64,000 bases of DNA from a bacterium (GCA_004562765.1 SFRL01000016.1:1-64000), one strand, 5' to 3'; shown: positions 24,381 to 34,913, counted from the stretch's first letter. The notes: generated by a model from the sequence alone, not told the origin. Program-made: numbers and translations.

Positions 24381-25400
24381 TTATCCCTCACTGAATTGTT
24401 CCTCACTCAGATACTTCTGATAGATCACATAGAAATCTGCAAAAGAGAACTGCTCCATCTCACGGATCGATATATCCGTCCAGACGCTCTCATTGAGTTT
24501 GGAACTGATCGTTTCCACAAAGGGATCATACACGGAGTGAAACGCCTCCTGCTTACGCTGTTCAACGATATCCTGCTTGTGGATCTGCGTCTGTTCCTCA
24601 TCAAATTTGTTATCACAGTAGAAAATGTAATACCCCTGATCCGTCTCGATCAGATCCGATATCTCACCGTTCTCCATAGAAAACGCAGCTGCCTCTGCCT
24701 CCTGCGGAAGCATTCCGCGCTGGAGTGTCAGCATGATTTCATCTGCCTCATTATAATTTGCAGCCACTGTGGAAAACTCCGTCTCCTCTTTCAGGTCAGC
24801 GACTGCCTTGCGCGCCTGCTCTTCATTCGTCGTATAGATCTGACGGATCTCCATGACCCGTGCTTCGTCATCGCTGACTTCCTCGTTGACATCCTGCACC
24901 AGGACCTGATACAACTTGTCGGCTAATGCATATTTCTCATAAATATCCTGCACCTGCTCCTGTGTGACAGAAAGATAAGACACCTCCTCATCTGTGAGCG
25001 ACTTAAAGCAATCCTCTCCCGCCCACTGGGCCAGTTCCTTCTGTTCATCCGTCAATGTAACACCCTGTGCGTTTGCGAGCGCCACCATACTGTAGACCCG
25101 TGTGATCTCATCCATGCTGGTCTTTTTTACATACTGCTCAAATTTTTTTTGAACCTTCAGATCCTCATTTTGTAACAGATTGATCCCATAGCTCTCGCCA
25201 TGCAGGTTCATATTATTCATAAGTAACAGTTTCATGACCGGAAGCGCACACACCTTACCATCGATCAGAAAAACCTCATCATCCGTCATTCCCCGGCTGA
25301 TCGTTACCTCCTCGTCTCCGACCCGGCAGCCACTGCTCCCGATCGCCAGCACAGCTGCCACCGCAGCCACCGCCAAACGATAACCTATTCTTTTCATCAT
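24381..25400 (-). CDS. PrsA/SurA-like peptidyl-prolyl isomerase lipoprotein
   Basis: 339 residues. The N-terminal signal ends in the lipobox IGSSGC, so it is anchored on the outer face of the membrane. A SurA-type chaperone N-domain is followed by a parvulin-like domain (about 185-285: RQIYTTNEEQARKAVADLK, MLPQEAEAAAFSMENGEISDLIET, GYYIFYCDNKFDEEQTQ), weaker than consensus. Role: folding of secreted proteins. AGGAGAAA precedes ATG 25400. It is the last gene of a long co-directional run, 57 bp after the FAD protein. Confidence 0.85.
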   Translation of the reverse strand: MMKRIGYRLAVAAVAAVLAIGSSGCRVGDEEVTISRGMTDDEVFLIDGKVCALPVMKLLLMNNMNLHGESYGINLLQNEDLKVQKKFEQYVKKTSMDEITRVYSMVALANAQGVTLTDEQKELAQWAGEDCFKSLTDEEVSYLSVTQEQVQDIYEKYALADKLYQVLVQDVNEEVSDDEARVMEIRQIYTTNEEQARKAVADLKEETEFSTVAANYNEADEIMLTLQRGMLPQEAEAAAFSMENGEISDLIETDQGYYIFYCDNKFDEEQTQIHKQDIVEQRKQEAFHSVYDPFVETISSKLNESVWTDISIREMEQFSFADFYVIYQKYLSEEQFSEG

Positions 25401-25457
25401 TTTCTCCTAAACTCTTGAAAGGAATACTTTCCTTCTAATCTCATGTATCTTCACGCA

Positions 25458-26852
25458 TCACATGCCTGAGAGGATGCTCCGCGCTACCGACAGTCCGTTC
25501 GCAGATGCCTGCTGAAGTCCTCTGGTCACAGATGCGCCATCACCGATCGCGCGCAGTCCCTTGATGCTGGTCTCAAAATCACGGTTGACTACCACCTTAT
25601 TGGAGTAGAATTTCACCTCAACACCGTACATGAGCGTTTCCTCACTGGCAATACCCGGTGTCACCTTATCAAGTGCTTCGATCATTTCCTCGATATCTAC
25701 CATGATCCGGTGGGGAAATACGAGAGAAAGGTCACCCGGAACCGCATCTTTTAAGGTCGGGATCAGATTGTTACGGCACAGACGCTCCTCTGTCGTTCGT
25801 CTGCCGCGCTTAAAATCACCGTACGTCTGCACCATGATCTTTCCGTCGCAGAGCATATTGGAAAGCTGTGCGATCTGTTTGCCGTACTCGATGGGTGTCT
25901 TAAAAGGCTTTGTAAAATTTTTGGAGACAAGCAGTGCAAAGTTTGTATTGTTTGTCTTCATATCCTGTGATTTATATGCATGTCCGTTGACGACCGCCAG
26001 TCCATTGTCATAATACTCTGTCGCCACCTCTCCCGACGGATTTGTACAGAAGGTACGCACCTTGTCATCGAAGGTCGGCGTATGATACACCAGCTTTGCC
26101 TCATACAGGTTCTTATTCAGAAGCTCCATGACCTCGTCACGAACCTCTACGCGCACACCGATATCCACCGTTCCGACTTCAGTCTCAACACCGATCTCCT
26201 TACAGATATGCGCAAACCAGTCTGCGCCTTCACGTCCGACCGCTGAAACGATCTCATTTGCATAAAGCTTTTCACCCTTGTCCGTGATCACGCCCTTCGC
26301 GGTGCCGTCTTCAATAATGATCTGTTCCACCATCGTGCCGAATCTCATCTCGACACCAAGCTCCAGCAGATGCGCCTGCAGTTTGGCATAGATCTTATAT
26401 CCTTCTTCTGTTCCGAGATGCCGGATCGGACATTCGATCAGCTTTAGATTTGCCCCGATCGCTTTCCGGCGGATCTCACGGATCTCTTTTTCCTTGTCCA
26501 CGCCGTAGACACTTGTATCCGCTCCGAATTTCAGATAGATCTCGTCCGACTCATGGATCAGCTTTGAAGCCTCTTCATAACCCAGGATCTCCGGCAACGT
26601 ACCGCCCACATCCGGCGAAAGAGAAAGCTTGCCGTCTGAAAATGCACCCGCACCCGCAAAGCCTGTGGTGATACTGCAGGGCTGGCAGCCTACGCAGACC
26701 TTGGTCTTTCGCTTCGGACATGCACGATCCTCGATCCGACGTCCCTTTTCGATCAGCAGCACCTTCAGCTCCGGCTTTGTGTGGATCAGTTCATACGCAC
26801 AAAAAATACCGGACGGTCCTGCACCAATAATGATCACATCATAATTACCCAT
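25458..26852 (-). CDS. FAD-dependent oxidoreductase of the NAD(P)/FAD-dehydrogenase fold
   Basis: 464 residues from ATG 26852 with AAGGAG upstream (an upstream extension of 9 codons is not needed). The FAD site is YDVIIIGAGPSGIFCAYEL at the start, with a second GD-type FAD contact GLRAIGDGASVTRGLQQA near the end. A cysteine group KRKTKVCVGCQPC (about 50-62) comes before GFAGAGAFSDGKLSL. This is the widespread uncharacterised FAD-dependent dehydrogenase family (COG2509 type). Substrate unknown. It lies downstream of the 87-residue gene. Confidence 0.85.
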   Translation of the reverse strand: MGNYDVIIIGAGPSGIFCAYELIHTKPELKVLLIEKGRRIEDRACPKRKTKVCVGCQPCSITTGFAGAGAFSDGKLSLSPDVGGTLPEILGYEEASKLIHESDEIYLKFGADTSVYGVDKEKEIREIRRKAIGANLKLIECPIRHLGTEEGYKIYAKLQAHLLELGVEMRFGTMVEQIIIEDGTAKGVITDKGEKLYANEIVSAVGREGADWFAHICKEIGVETEVGTVDIGVRVEVRDEVMELLNKNLYEAKLVYHTPTFDDKVRTFCTNPSGEVATEYYDNGLAVVNGHAYKSQDMKTNNTNFALLVSKNFTKPFKTPIEYGKQIAQLSNMLCDGKIMVQTYGDFKRGRRTTEERLCRNNLIPTLKDAVPGDLSLVFPHRIMVDIEEMIEALDKVTPGIASEETLMYGVEVKFYSNKVVVNRDFETSIKGLRAIGDGASVTRGLQQASANGLSVARSILSGM

Positions 26853-26917
26853 ATAAATCTCCTTCTTGCTACTACTCAATCCTTACTTTCACCGTCTTGA
26901 TCCGGTTATAGATACAG

Positions 26918-27181
26918 CTATGCTTCCACGACCAGATAACGACCTCCGGAAAGCGCAAACACCTCCGGCTGTTCTAACAGCTCCTCAGCAGACATGCCGC
27001 AAAGGTCGACACCTTCCTCCTCAAAATATTGTTTCACTTCTTTTTTATTTTTACACAAGATCGCCATGCAGTCCTCCAGAAAATACTCCGCTTCCTCCAG
27101 TGTCTCTGCAACCGGTTCCGGAAAAAGCTGCAGCTGATTGTCTAAAAATACCTGCAGATCCTGTTCACTGAATACACTCAT
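26918..27181 (-). CDS. Small conserved acidic protein of unknown function
   Basis: 87 residues, acidic and helical (LEEAEYFLEDCMAILCKNKKEVKQYFEEEGVDLCGMSAEELLEQPEVFAL), ending GGRYLVVEA. AGGAGGAAAATC precedes its ATG, so it is well translated. The start ATG overlaps the stop of a possible 22-codon ORF. It stands between maf and the FAD gene in the long operon. No family name is certain. Confidence 0.75.
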   Translation of the reverse strand: MSVFSEQDLQVFLDNQLQLFPEPVAETLEEAEYFLEDCMAILCKNKKEVKQYFEEEGVDLCGMSAEELLEQPEVFALSGGRYLVVEA

Positions 27182-27246
27182 GATTTTCCTCCTGAATCCT
27201 GTCCCGTCATTCCGGCCAGATATTGCTCCAACCTTTCCGGGTCCAT
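27178..27246 (-). CDS. Possible 22-residue peptide ORF coupled to the next gene
   Basis: ATG 27246 follows AAAGAGGAAACG and codes MDPERLEQYLAGMTGQDSGG plus two residues; its TGA overlaps the next ATG (ATGA). The frame is open further up to a TAG near 27290. It could be a coupling leader or a relic of a longer gene. Confidence 0.35.
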   Translation of the reverse strand: MDPERLEQYLAGMTGQDSGGKS

Positions 27247-27301
27247 CGTTTCCTCTTTCATCTTAGCGGAAATTTCCGGAAATAGCAACGCCTAAATCAG
27301 C

Positions 27302-27880
27302 TTAAATCAGCTTCAACACTGCCAATTCATGATAAAGCCGCGCGATGGGCAGTCCCACCACATTGTTATAGTCACCCTCGATACCTCTGATAAAGATGGC
27401 GGCATCACTCTGTATCCCGTAACCGCCTGCCTTGTCCATGCCATCCGAATGCTCCGCATACGAAATGATCTGCTCCTCACTCATCGGATAAAAATGCACC
27501 TTTGTGCATTCAAAAAAACTGTGGCAGCAGGATTTTCCTTCTTTTTCATAGCAGAGCGCGACACCCGTGTACACCTCATGCGAGCGTCCCTGCAACCTTC
27601 GGATCATCTCAGCCATATCCTGCCTGTCCTTCGGTTTTCCCAGAATCTCCCCATCACAGACAACAACGGTATCTGCCCCGATAACAACCGGATCCGGCAT
27701 TCCCGTATGACTCGCCGCGATCTCCTTTGCCTTCGACGCAGCAAGTCCCTGAACGATTTCCTGCGGTGTTTCACCGCAGGGCACTTCTTCGCCGATGGCC
27801 GGTTCAATTTCAAATGAAATCCCAAGCTTTGCCAAAAGTTCCCGTCTTCTGGGGGATTGTGATGCCAGTATATAATTCAT
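27302..27880 (-). CDS. maf: Maf-family nucleotide pyrophosphatase
   Basis: 192 residues. The signature SQSPRRRELL at residues 8-17, the GADTVV motif and the KPKDRQDMAEMIRRLQGRSHEVYTG region (split by my quoting only as motifs KPKDR, LQGRSHEVYTGV) are those of Maf/YhdE dTTP/UTP pyrophosphatases. These hydrolyse dTTP, UTP and modified pyrimidine nucleotides to the monophosphate and act in septum control. Normal length. It lies 22 bp downstream of addA in the same operon. A 10-bp tandem repeat (AGCTGATTTA twice) covers its stop codon. Confidence 0.93.
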   Translation of the reverse strand: MNYILASQSPRRRELLAKLGISFEIEPAIGEEVPCGETPQEIVQGLAASKAKEIAASHTGMPDPVVIGADTVVVCDGEILGKPKDRQDMAEMIRRLQGRSHEVYTGVALCYEKEGKSCCHSFFECTKVHFYPMSEEQIISYAEHSDGMDKAGGYGIQSDAAIFIRGIEGDYNNVVGLPIARLYHELAVLKLI

Positions 27881-27902
27881 ATGCTTTCTCCTTTGATATG
27901 AT

Positions 27903-30900
27903 CTATGCCTCTATGATTTCTTCCAATTTAAATGAATAGATCAATTTTTCCTTTACCGGCTTTCCGGTGGCCGCGGCAAGCGCGCGCGCATACAGATCCA
28001 TCTGTGTCTGATAGCGGTCTAAAAGCTGCTTTGCCTCCTTCACGGAATCCGTTTTATAATCCAGGAGCACCAGTCCGTCCGCTTCCTCAAAATAGAGGTC
28101 GATAATACCCTGAACCAGCACCGGCTGATCACTGTGTATCGCCGGATCCGTCTCGTACGCCGGCAGTCCCATGACAAAGGGCTGCTCCCGATATAATTTC
28201 CCGTTTTTATGCGCCTGCATAATTCTTTCAGCGAGATCTGTCTGCATAAAGTTCCAGATCTTATTCGTATTTACAAGCGATGCCACATCTGTGCCGAGCC
28301 GACCGTTCTCGCAGAGCGTATCGAGCTGGCGCGTCACTTCCTCCTGTGAAAACGTGTCTGCCAGCGCGCCGTAATCCAGACATTCCATCATGCGGTGCAT
28401 CGCTGTACCGCGCAGCGCGCCCTGATGGGGTGCATCTGCAGTAACCGTGCCTTCACCTCTGACGAACAGCGGCACATAAGACTCCGGTGCCTCTTCCTTT
28501 GCATACCATGCAAGCGCCTCCTCATCCCCCGGCTCCAGGATCATATTCCGGTGCTTCAACTCCGACACGGAGATCTTTGTGCGCAGCGACACTTCTTCCT
28601 CATAGGGATAACTGCTCTGCAGACGCTCATCGATCTGTGCATACAACGTCTCATCCACGGACCCAAGCGTCTCCAGAAGCTGCTCTTTTTCGGTGAAGCG
28701 CTCTGCCTCCTGAAGCTGTTCCATCAGTGAGAAATCTCCCGCCGTATATGTCTCGATGGACAGATGCTCCGGATGGCGATATGCACCCGGCATGATCCAG
28801 TCCAGATAACAGCCTGCCTCGCGACGGTCGAGATAGGAAGCCGCCTCCTCTGACTGCAGTTCGTAATTTAAAAGCGCATTCTCCGGATCATGCAGCGTAC
28901 CTGTGAGGATCAGCTGCTCCTTCGCTCGCGTCAATGCCACATAAAGCACGCGCAGTTCCTCGCCGATATTGTCTCCGGCAATGCGGGATGCGATCATCTC
29001 CCGCAGCAGTGTCGTACGCTTTCTGTGCTTTTTGCCTTCCACACATGTCAGACCCACACCATAGGTACTGTCCAGGATCATCGCATCCGTACTGTCCCTT
29101 TTATTAAATTTTCTGCCCAGTCCACTCACAAATACAATGGGGAATTCCAGACCTTTACTCTTGTGGATACTCATGATCCGCACGACATTCGCATGCTCCA
29201 GCGTCACATCCGCCTCTCCGAAATCCACCTCATATTTTTGCAGCTGTTCCATATATCTGATAAATGAAAACAGACCCTTGTAGCTTGTGCGCTCAAAGCT
29301 GACCGCCTGCTGCAACAGCATTTCCACATTCGCCAGACGCTTTTCTCCTGCCGGAAGCGCACGCACAAAGTTCAGATAACCGCTCTCGCGCAGGATCTGA
29401 TCCAGCAGTTCATGCACAGATGCGCAGCGCGAGCGTGTGCGGTAATCCTTCAATGTTTCCAGAAAATGCACACATTTCTCCCGCAGCTCTTCCTCCCCGC
29501 CATTTACGGCATAGTCTTCCACATGGTCATAAAAAAATGCATGTGTACCTTGCAGGTGCAGCTTTGCAAGCTCCTCATCGGAAAAATCAAAAAACGGACT
29601 TCGCAGTACTGCCGCCAGCGGAATATCCTGCAGCGGATTATCGATCACGTGGCACAAACTGAGTACTGTCTGCACCTCAGAAGTCCCGAAATAACCGCTC
29701 TCGGACATGCGATGTGACGGAATCCCCCGGGCGGAAAGCTGCTCCACCAGTTCATCCCCCCATGACCCCGGAGAACGCAGCAAGATGACAATGTCCGAAT
29801 ACGCTACCGGGCGAAAACCGCCCGCGCCATCAGAGATGCGCTGATGCTCCTTCACACGGCAGATCTCCTCGGCGATCATCACCGCCTCCAGTTCCTTTGC
29901 GTTATCTATATCATTTTCCTCCAGACCCTGTGCTCCGCTGTCAGCCAGAAGGATCCGTGTCTTATATGCATCCGGTTCCGGTGCCTGCGGATAATCCGCT
30001 CCCGGATAAAGTGCTGCGGCAGCATCATACTCCACACCGCCCACATCTCGCTTCATAATACGGTAGAACAGGTCATTGACGCTGTCCAGTACCTGCGAAC
30101 GGCTGCGGAAATTTTTGTCCAGGCAGATCTTCCGACTCGGTGCATCCTCCGTAGAATAGGTATCATATTTTTTCATAAACAGTTCCGGCCGCGCCAGACG
30201 AAAACGGTAAATACTCTGCTTCACGTCCCCCACCATAAAACGGTTATTTCTTCCGCCGCCTCCCGAAACCGCCTTAAGGATCGCCTCCTGCACATAGTTT
30301 GAGTCCTGATACTCGTCGATCATGACCTCCTCAAAGAGTGCCTGAAACTCACGCGCGACCGCAGTCGGCTCCTTTGTCTTCTCGTCTACAAGAATACGCA
30401 GCGCCATATGCTCAATGTCGGAAAAGTCTAAAAGTCCCAACTCCTCTTTCTTCTTTCGGTATGCATGTGCAAAATCCTGTGTCAGCCGGGATAATACCTG
30501 CACAGATCTTCCTGTATATGCCAGATCCTCCAGTTGGGCAGAAAGCGGAAGTGTAAAAAACTTTTTATATAGCTTTTGCAGTTCATCCTTTACGTCACTG
30601 CGCAACGACTTTACCAGTTCCTGTGCTGCTTTATCGCCATCAAATCCGCGCCGCACCGCCAGTCGTCCGAAATCCAGCTTTGCGATTGCCAGTCCCAGCT
30701 CATCATAGTCCGTGATCTCATCCACCCCGTCCAGCTGTTCCAGTAATCGCTCGATATTGTCCAGATACATATCCGGTCCGTCCGGCTCCAGACATAATTT
30801 CTTTGCAAGCCGTAGTCTGTCGCGCTCACCGCCGATCACAGCATGCAGATAACGCATCAGCTCCTGCAGCCAGCTGTCCGGATCTGCAAGTGTCTCCGCA

Positions 30901-31514
30901 GTCAGCGCCTGGGGCTCATAAATACCGGTGATCTGTTCCAGCCACTCCTCCGGCCACGGATAGCTCGTGGAATAGTCGTACAGTCGCCTCACCATCTGCG
31001 CAAGGTTTGTATCATTTTTTGCGCTTGCATAATTATCGGCAAAGGCAAGAAATTCCGATTTTGCAGTGTCATACCACTGTTCCATCACAGCGGCCAGTAC
31101 ATCCTCCAGGATCAGCGAGAGCTCGCCGGGATCTCCCACCCGAAAACCCGGTTCCAGCCCGATGCACTGAAAATAGTTTTTGACCACATACAGACAGAAA
31201 CTGTCGATCGTCGTGATCTGCGCATGATGCACAAGCGTATACTGACGGTGCAGATACGCGTTATCCTTTTCCTTATCCATGCGCGCCTCAATCGCTTTTG
31301 CCACACGCTCCCGCATCTCCGCTGCTGCTGCCTTCGTAAAGGTCACGACAAGCAGATGATCGATGTCCACCGGATGATCGGGATCCAGCACCTTTTGGAT
31401 GATGCGCTCCACAAGCACAGCGGTCTTTCCGCTGCCTGCCGCCGCTGACACCAGCAGATTCCGGTCACGCAGATCAATGACCTGCTGCTGCTGATCGGTC
31501 CATTTCACACCCAT
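27903..31514 (-). CDS. addA: ATP-dependent helicase/nuclease subunit A
   Basis: 1203 residues, the usual AddA size. UvrD-type helicase with Walker A SAAAGSGKTAVLVERI at the N-terminus, IDEYQDSN as Walker B, GDVKQSIYRFR and, near 860, LYVALTRAKEQL. A RecB-like nuclease domain at the C-terminus has GIIDLYFE..LVLLDYKTD. With AddB it resects double-strand breaks up to Chi sites to load RecA. The start lies 3 bp after addB. Walker A and the nuclease residues all look intact, so the subunit should be active. Confidence 0.97.
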   Translation of the reverse strand: MGVKWTDQQQQVIDLRDRNLLVSAAAGSGKTAVLVERIIQKVLDPDHPVDIDHLLVVTFTKAAAAEMRERVAKAIEARMDKEKDNAYLHRQYTLVHHAQITTIDSFCLYVVKNYFQCIGLEPGFRVGDPGELSLILEDVLAAVMEQWYDTAKSEFLAFADNYASAKNDTNLAQMVRRLYDYSTSYPWPEEWLEQITGIYEPQALTAETLADPDSWLQELMRYLHAVIGGERDRLRLAKKLCLEPDGPDMYLDNIERLLEQLDGVDEITDYDELGLAIAKLDFGRLAVRRGFDGDKAAQELVKSLRSDVKDELQKLYKKFFTLPLSAQLEDLAYTGRSVQVLSRLTQDFAHAYRKKKEELGLLDFSDIEHMALRILVDEKTKEPTAVAREFQALFEEVMIDEYQDSNYVQEAILKAVSGGGGRNNRFMVGDVKQSIYRFRLARPELFMKKYDTYSTEDAPSRKICLDKNFRSRSQVLDSVNDLFYRIMKRDVGGVEYDAAAALYPGADYPQAPEPDAYKTRILLADSGAQGLEENDIDNAKELEAVMIAEEICRVKEHQRISDGAGGFRPVAYSDIVILLRSPGSWGDELVEQLSARGIPSHRMSESGYFGTSEVQTVLSLCHVIDNPLQDIPLAAVLRSPFFDFSDEELAKLHLQGTHAFFYDHVEDYAVNGGEEELREKCVHFLETLKDYRTRSRCASVHELLDQILRESGYLNFVRALPAGEKRLANVEMLLQQAVSFERTSYKGLFSFIRYMEQLQKYEVDFGEADVTLEHANVVRIMSIHKSKGLEFPIVFVSGLGRKFNKRDSTDAMILDSTYGVGLTCVEGKKHRKRTTLLREMIASRIAGDNIGEELRVLYVALTRAKEQLILTGTLHDPENALLNYELQSEEAASYLDRREAGCYLDWIMPGAYRHPEHLSIETYTAGDFSLMEQLQEAERFTEKEQLLETLGSVDETLYAQIDERLQSSYPYEEEVSLRTKISVSELKHRNMILEPGDEEALAWYAKEEAPESYVPLFVRGEGTVTADAPHQGALRGTAMHRMMECLDYGALADTFSQEEVTRQLDTLCENGRLGTDVASLVNTNKIWNFMQTDLAERIMQAHKNGKLYREQPFVMGLPAYETDPAIHSDQPVLVQGIIDLYFEEADGLVLLDYKTDSVKEAKQLLDRYQTQMDLYARALAAATGKPVKEKLIYSFKLEEIIEA

Positions 31515-31517
31515 CGT

Positions 31518-34500
31518 CTAGCGCTCCTCCTTTCGATCCGTCTCATCTTCCATCTCCTGCTCCATCGCCGCGAAGATCTCCTCATCGGATTTCATCTGCC
31601 GCAGTCTGCGATAACCGCAGTCGTCCATGCGTTCGTCAAAGCCGCAGATACTGCGGTAGCTGCACCAGGTGCACGCATTGCTGCCCTTCAACTCATAGGG
31701 ATTCACATCGATTTCCCCCGCCAGCATCCGTCTGCCAAGATCTTTGATCACATAATTCACGTAGGCACTGATCTCCCCAAACTGCTCCGTGGAATAGACC
31801 TTTGAAGTCTTGGACAGATCCCCGCTCTTTGTCCGACTCACAGGAATGACATCCGACTTATCCGTAAATGTTTCATCCATCGCTCCGATGATCTGCGGAT
31901 CCTCATTCAAAATACCGTCCAGACGCAGCTTTTCAAACACACCTTGCCAGATCTGTTCCTCATCCACGGCTCCCTCTGTCTCAATGACAGGTTCGTCCAC
32001 ATGGTAGTAAAAGATCCCGGCTGGCAGGATTTCTCCTGTATGTGGTCTCCGTTTCATCAGCTCCATCGCCGCATTCAGGTAGACCACCAGCTGCAGCTGA
32101 AGACCGTGATACATCGACAACAATGAGAATTTCGTCTGACCGGACTTATAATCAATGATCTTCACATAAGTGTCCGCACCCGTATCCATCACATCTACGC
32201 GGTCGATCCGACCGCGCAGGCGCATTTTTTCCTCAGTGCTCAGCACAAACTCCGATACATCCAGACTGTCCGCCACACCAAAACCAAGCTCATAATCAGC
32301 CGGTAGAAACCGCCCCTTGCGCACCTGTCTGGTGAGCGTATCCACTGTCTGATTTAAAAGCTCTTCGATACGCGTCACAAGATAACGGTTTTTCGCAGAG
32401 GTAAACAGCGCATCGTTCCGACTTTGTTCCATCGCCGTCTGCATTGCTGCTCTGCCGAGCTGTCTGCGTGTTTCCTCCGGAACCGTAAACCAGTCGTACT
32501 CGCTCTGTGCCAGACCTCTCGCATAGTGCTCCAGTGCCGTATGCACCAGATTACCGAAATCCACCGCCTCAAAGGTATGCTCCTCCCGGGGATGAAGCTG
32601 CAGTCCATATGTCAGAAAATGCTCATAAGCACATGCTGCGAACCGCTCCAGACGTGTGACACTGTTTTCCAGTACACTTCCGTATAGCAGATGGCTCACC
32701 TCAGAAGAAAGTGGCTTTCGCTCCAACCGGTAAAACGCCGCAGACAACATTTTTCCCAACGGCTCCTGCCACTGCTCCTTCGACTCGTACCATGCAAACA
32801 GTGCACGCCACTCCGCAGAAGCCTCCCCCCGTTTTGCCTCATCCATTCCCTCTGTCAAAAAACGGAATGCCGCACCGGATGCTTCCATGTGATCCATAGG
32901 TGAGACGATCGTACCGTCTGTCACTGTAAGATCCGGAAACATGCGATGGATCATGCCGATCAGGTAGGAAGGGCGTCTGGACGCACCGTCCGCGCCACAG
33001 CCCGCATAGGTCAGATACAGCCTTTCCGAGGGCTTTGTCATATTCAGATACAGGTAAAATCGCTGGATAAACGCCCGTTCCCGCGCCGTCGGCGCAAGCT
33101 CATAATGCGCCTGTGCCAATGTCTCCCGCTCCAACTGGCTCAGGATGCCGCCCTCGTTGTTAATGCGCGGGATCACACCATCATTCACACCCAGGAAAAA
33201 GAGCACCCGGATATTTTCGAGACGTGTCCGCTCAATATCTCCGATCAGCACCTGGTCAAAGCCCGGCGGGATCACTGCCACCTCCGCTGCCTCAAAACCG
33301 GCTTCCAGCACATCGATATATTCCTCCAGAGGCAGGATCTCTTCGCCCAGCAGTCCCACCAGCTTGTCAAACAGATCCATGATGATCCGCCAGATCCGTC
33401 CGTCCTCCTGACTGCGCTCCAGTTCAAAGGCGACCATTACCTCATAGAGTGCCCGCGTGCGGGCGGTTGTTGTTGCATCCGCCGATGTCATGACATCCAT
33501 ATACGGATCCAGAACTGCCATCAGTTCCGCCCTTTTTTCGTTCAGCGTCTCCAGTCCTTCCGTATCCATCCAGTCCGGGCAGCGCACCCAGAGCTGATCC
33601 CAGCAGCCACGCCCGCAGATTCCGTAAGCCAGCACATAATTCTCCAGCAGATCCGCCTGTCCGGTCTCGATGGGAAGCAGCCCGGACTTGACGACACGCA
33701 TCACGCTCTCGTAAGAAAAGTCACGTTTTGCCAGTTCCAGCAGACCACGCACACACTCGATGAGCGGGTGAAACAGGATCGGATTTGTCTGATCCAGAAA
33801 ATAGGGAATCTCATACTCTGAAAATACCTGCTGCACGTAGGAAGCATACATCTCCACATCGCCGGATACGATCGCGATATCCTGATATCGATATCCGCGT
33901 CTCACCAGCCGACGGATCTCCCCTGCTGCAAAGCGAAGTTCATCCACCGGTCTTAAAAATCCCGCCAAATGAAGCTGCTCCTGTCCCTCCATTTCGCCTT
34001 CATATGGTTTTTGCTTCAGCCGGAACAGATTCTGCTCCAGATGATATAAAAGAGGAGCCTTTGCAAACCGGCGCGTCTCTCCATCCTTTAACACGATCGG
34101 CTCCGCCACCCGGACGCCGGTGTCACGCGCCAGTTCCAGCAGCATATGGATCGTCTTTTTTGACAGAAAAAACAGCTGCTCCACATGATTCGCGCTGTAA
34201 AAATCCTCCCGCGCGTCGATGGTGAGTGCCACGTAACTGTCGATCACCTCCGGAAATACTGCCTGCAAAAATGTCTGCTGAACAGGTGTGAAGCCTGTAA
34301 AACCATCAAAGACAAGCACCGCATCCGCAAACAATTCTGAATCCGGCACAAGCCTTGCGAGATATTCCACGACCTCCTCCGCCAGCAGATAATCACCGTC
34401 AATCTCTTTTAAAAACGCCTCGTACAAAAGACGGATATCGGAAAGTTTTGCAGCAAGAAGCGGCGAGACATCCTTTTGCCCCGCCATCTCGTCCAACGTC

Positions 34501-34910
34501 TGCGGCTCAATACGGTACTGCGCCAGCTCCGTCAGAAAGGATTTGATCTCATCAATATATCCCATCCGGTGCAGGCTGCCCTGCAAAACCGTAAGTTTCG
34601 GTTCCAGCTCTCCCGCCAGCTTTTGCAGGATCAGATTTTTTCCGGTATCCTCCAGCACCTGCAGCGTATCCTTGCCCAGTTCCTCAAACACACGGTATGC
34701 CAGCCGCTTAAAGCTGAGCACATCCACGTTTAAGATCGCATGTTTTTCCTGCCGCCGGACAAACTCCCGCTGTGTCGCCATCGTAAACTGCTCCGGAACA
34801 AGCACGTAATAAGTGCGCTCCGGATGCTGCGCCGCCTCCGATAAAATATGCTCATATAGAAAATGTGATTTTCCTGCTCCTGAATTCCCCAAGATCAGAT
34901 GTAATGCCAT
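31518..34910 (-). CDS. addB: ATP-dependent nuclease subunit B
   Basis: 1130 residues. The N-terminal ILGNSGAGKS is the Walker A motif; the C-terminal nuclease has GRIDRVDV and VKIIDYKSGQTKF. The iron-sulfur cluster cysteines are visible: one in FAACAYEHF (about 780) and three in CTWCSYRSIC (about 1085-1094). It forms the second helicase-like/nuclease arm of AddAB that recognises Chi. GAGGAG upstream lies in the end of the permease gene, 3 bp away, so it may be translated from the exporter transcript. Confidence 0.97.
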   Translation of the reverse strand: MALHLILGNSGAGKSHFLYEHILSEAAQHPERTYYVLVPEQFTMATQREFVRRQEKHAILNVDVLSFKRLAYRVFEELGKDTLQVLEDTGKNLILQKLAGELEPKLTVLQGSLHRMGYIDEIKSFLTELAQYRIEPQTLDEMAGQKDVSPLLAAKLSDIRLLYEAFLKEIDGDYLLAEEVVEYLARLVPDSELFADAVLVFDGFTGFTPVQQTFLQAVFPEVIDSYVALTIDAREDFYSANHVEQLFFLSKKTIHMLLELARDTGVRVAEPIVLKDGETRRFAKAPLLYHLEQNLFRLKQKPYEGEMEGQEQLHLAGFLRPVDELRFAAGEIRRLVRRGYRYQDIAIVSGDVEMYASYVQQVFSEYEIPYFLDQTNPILFHPLIECVRGLLELAKRDFSYESVMRVVKSGLLPIETGQADLLENYVLAYGICGRGCWDQLWVRCPDWMDTEGLETLNEKRAELMAVLDPYMDVMTSADATTTARTRALYEVMVAFELERSQEDGRIWRIIMDLFDKLVGLLGEEILPLEEYIDVLEAGFEAAEVAVIPPGFDQVLIGDIERTRLENIRVLFFLGVNDGVIPRINNEGGILSQLERETLAQAHYELAPTARERAFIQRFYLYLNMTKPSERLYLTYAGCGADGASRRPSYLIGMIHRMFPDLTVTDGTIVSPMDHMEASGAAFRFLTEGMDEAKRGEASAEWRALFAWYESKEQWQEPLGKMLSAAFYRLERKPLSSEVSHLLYGSVLENSVTRLERFAACAYEHFLTYGLQLHPREEHTFEAVDFGNLVHTALEHYARGLAQSEYDWFTVPEETRRQLGRAAMQTAMEQSRNDALFTSAKNRYLVTRIEELLNQTVDTLTRQVRKGRFLPADYELGFGVADSLDVSEFVLSTEEKMRLRGRIDRVDVMDTGADTYVKIIDYKSGQTKFSLLSMYHGLQLQLVVYLNAAMELMKRRPHTGEILPAGIFYYHVDEPVIETEGAVDEEQIWQGVFEKLRLDGILNEDPQIIGAMDETFTDKSDVIPVSRTKSGDLSKTSKVYSTEQFGEISAYVNYVIKDLGRRMLAGEIDVNPYELKGSNACTWCSYRSICGFDERMDDCGYRRLRQMKSDEEIFAAMEQEMEDETDRKEER

Positions 34911-34913
34911 AGA

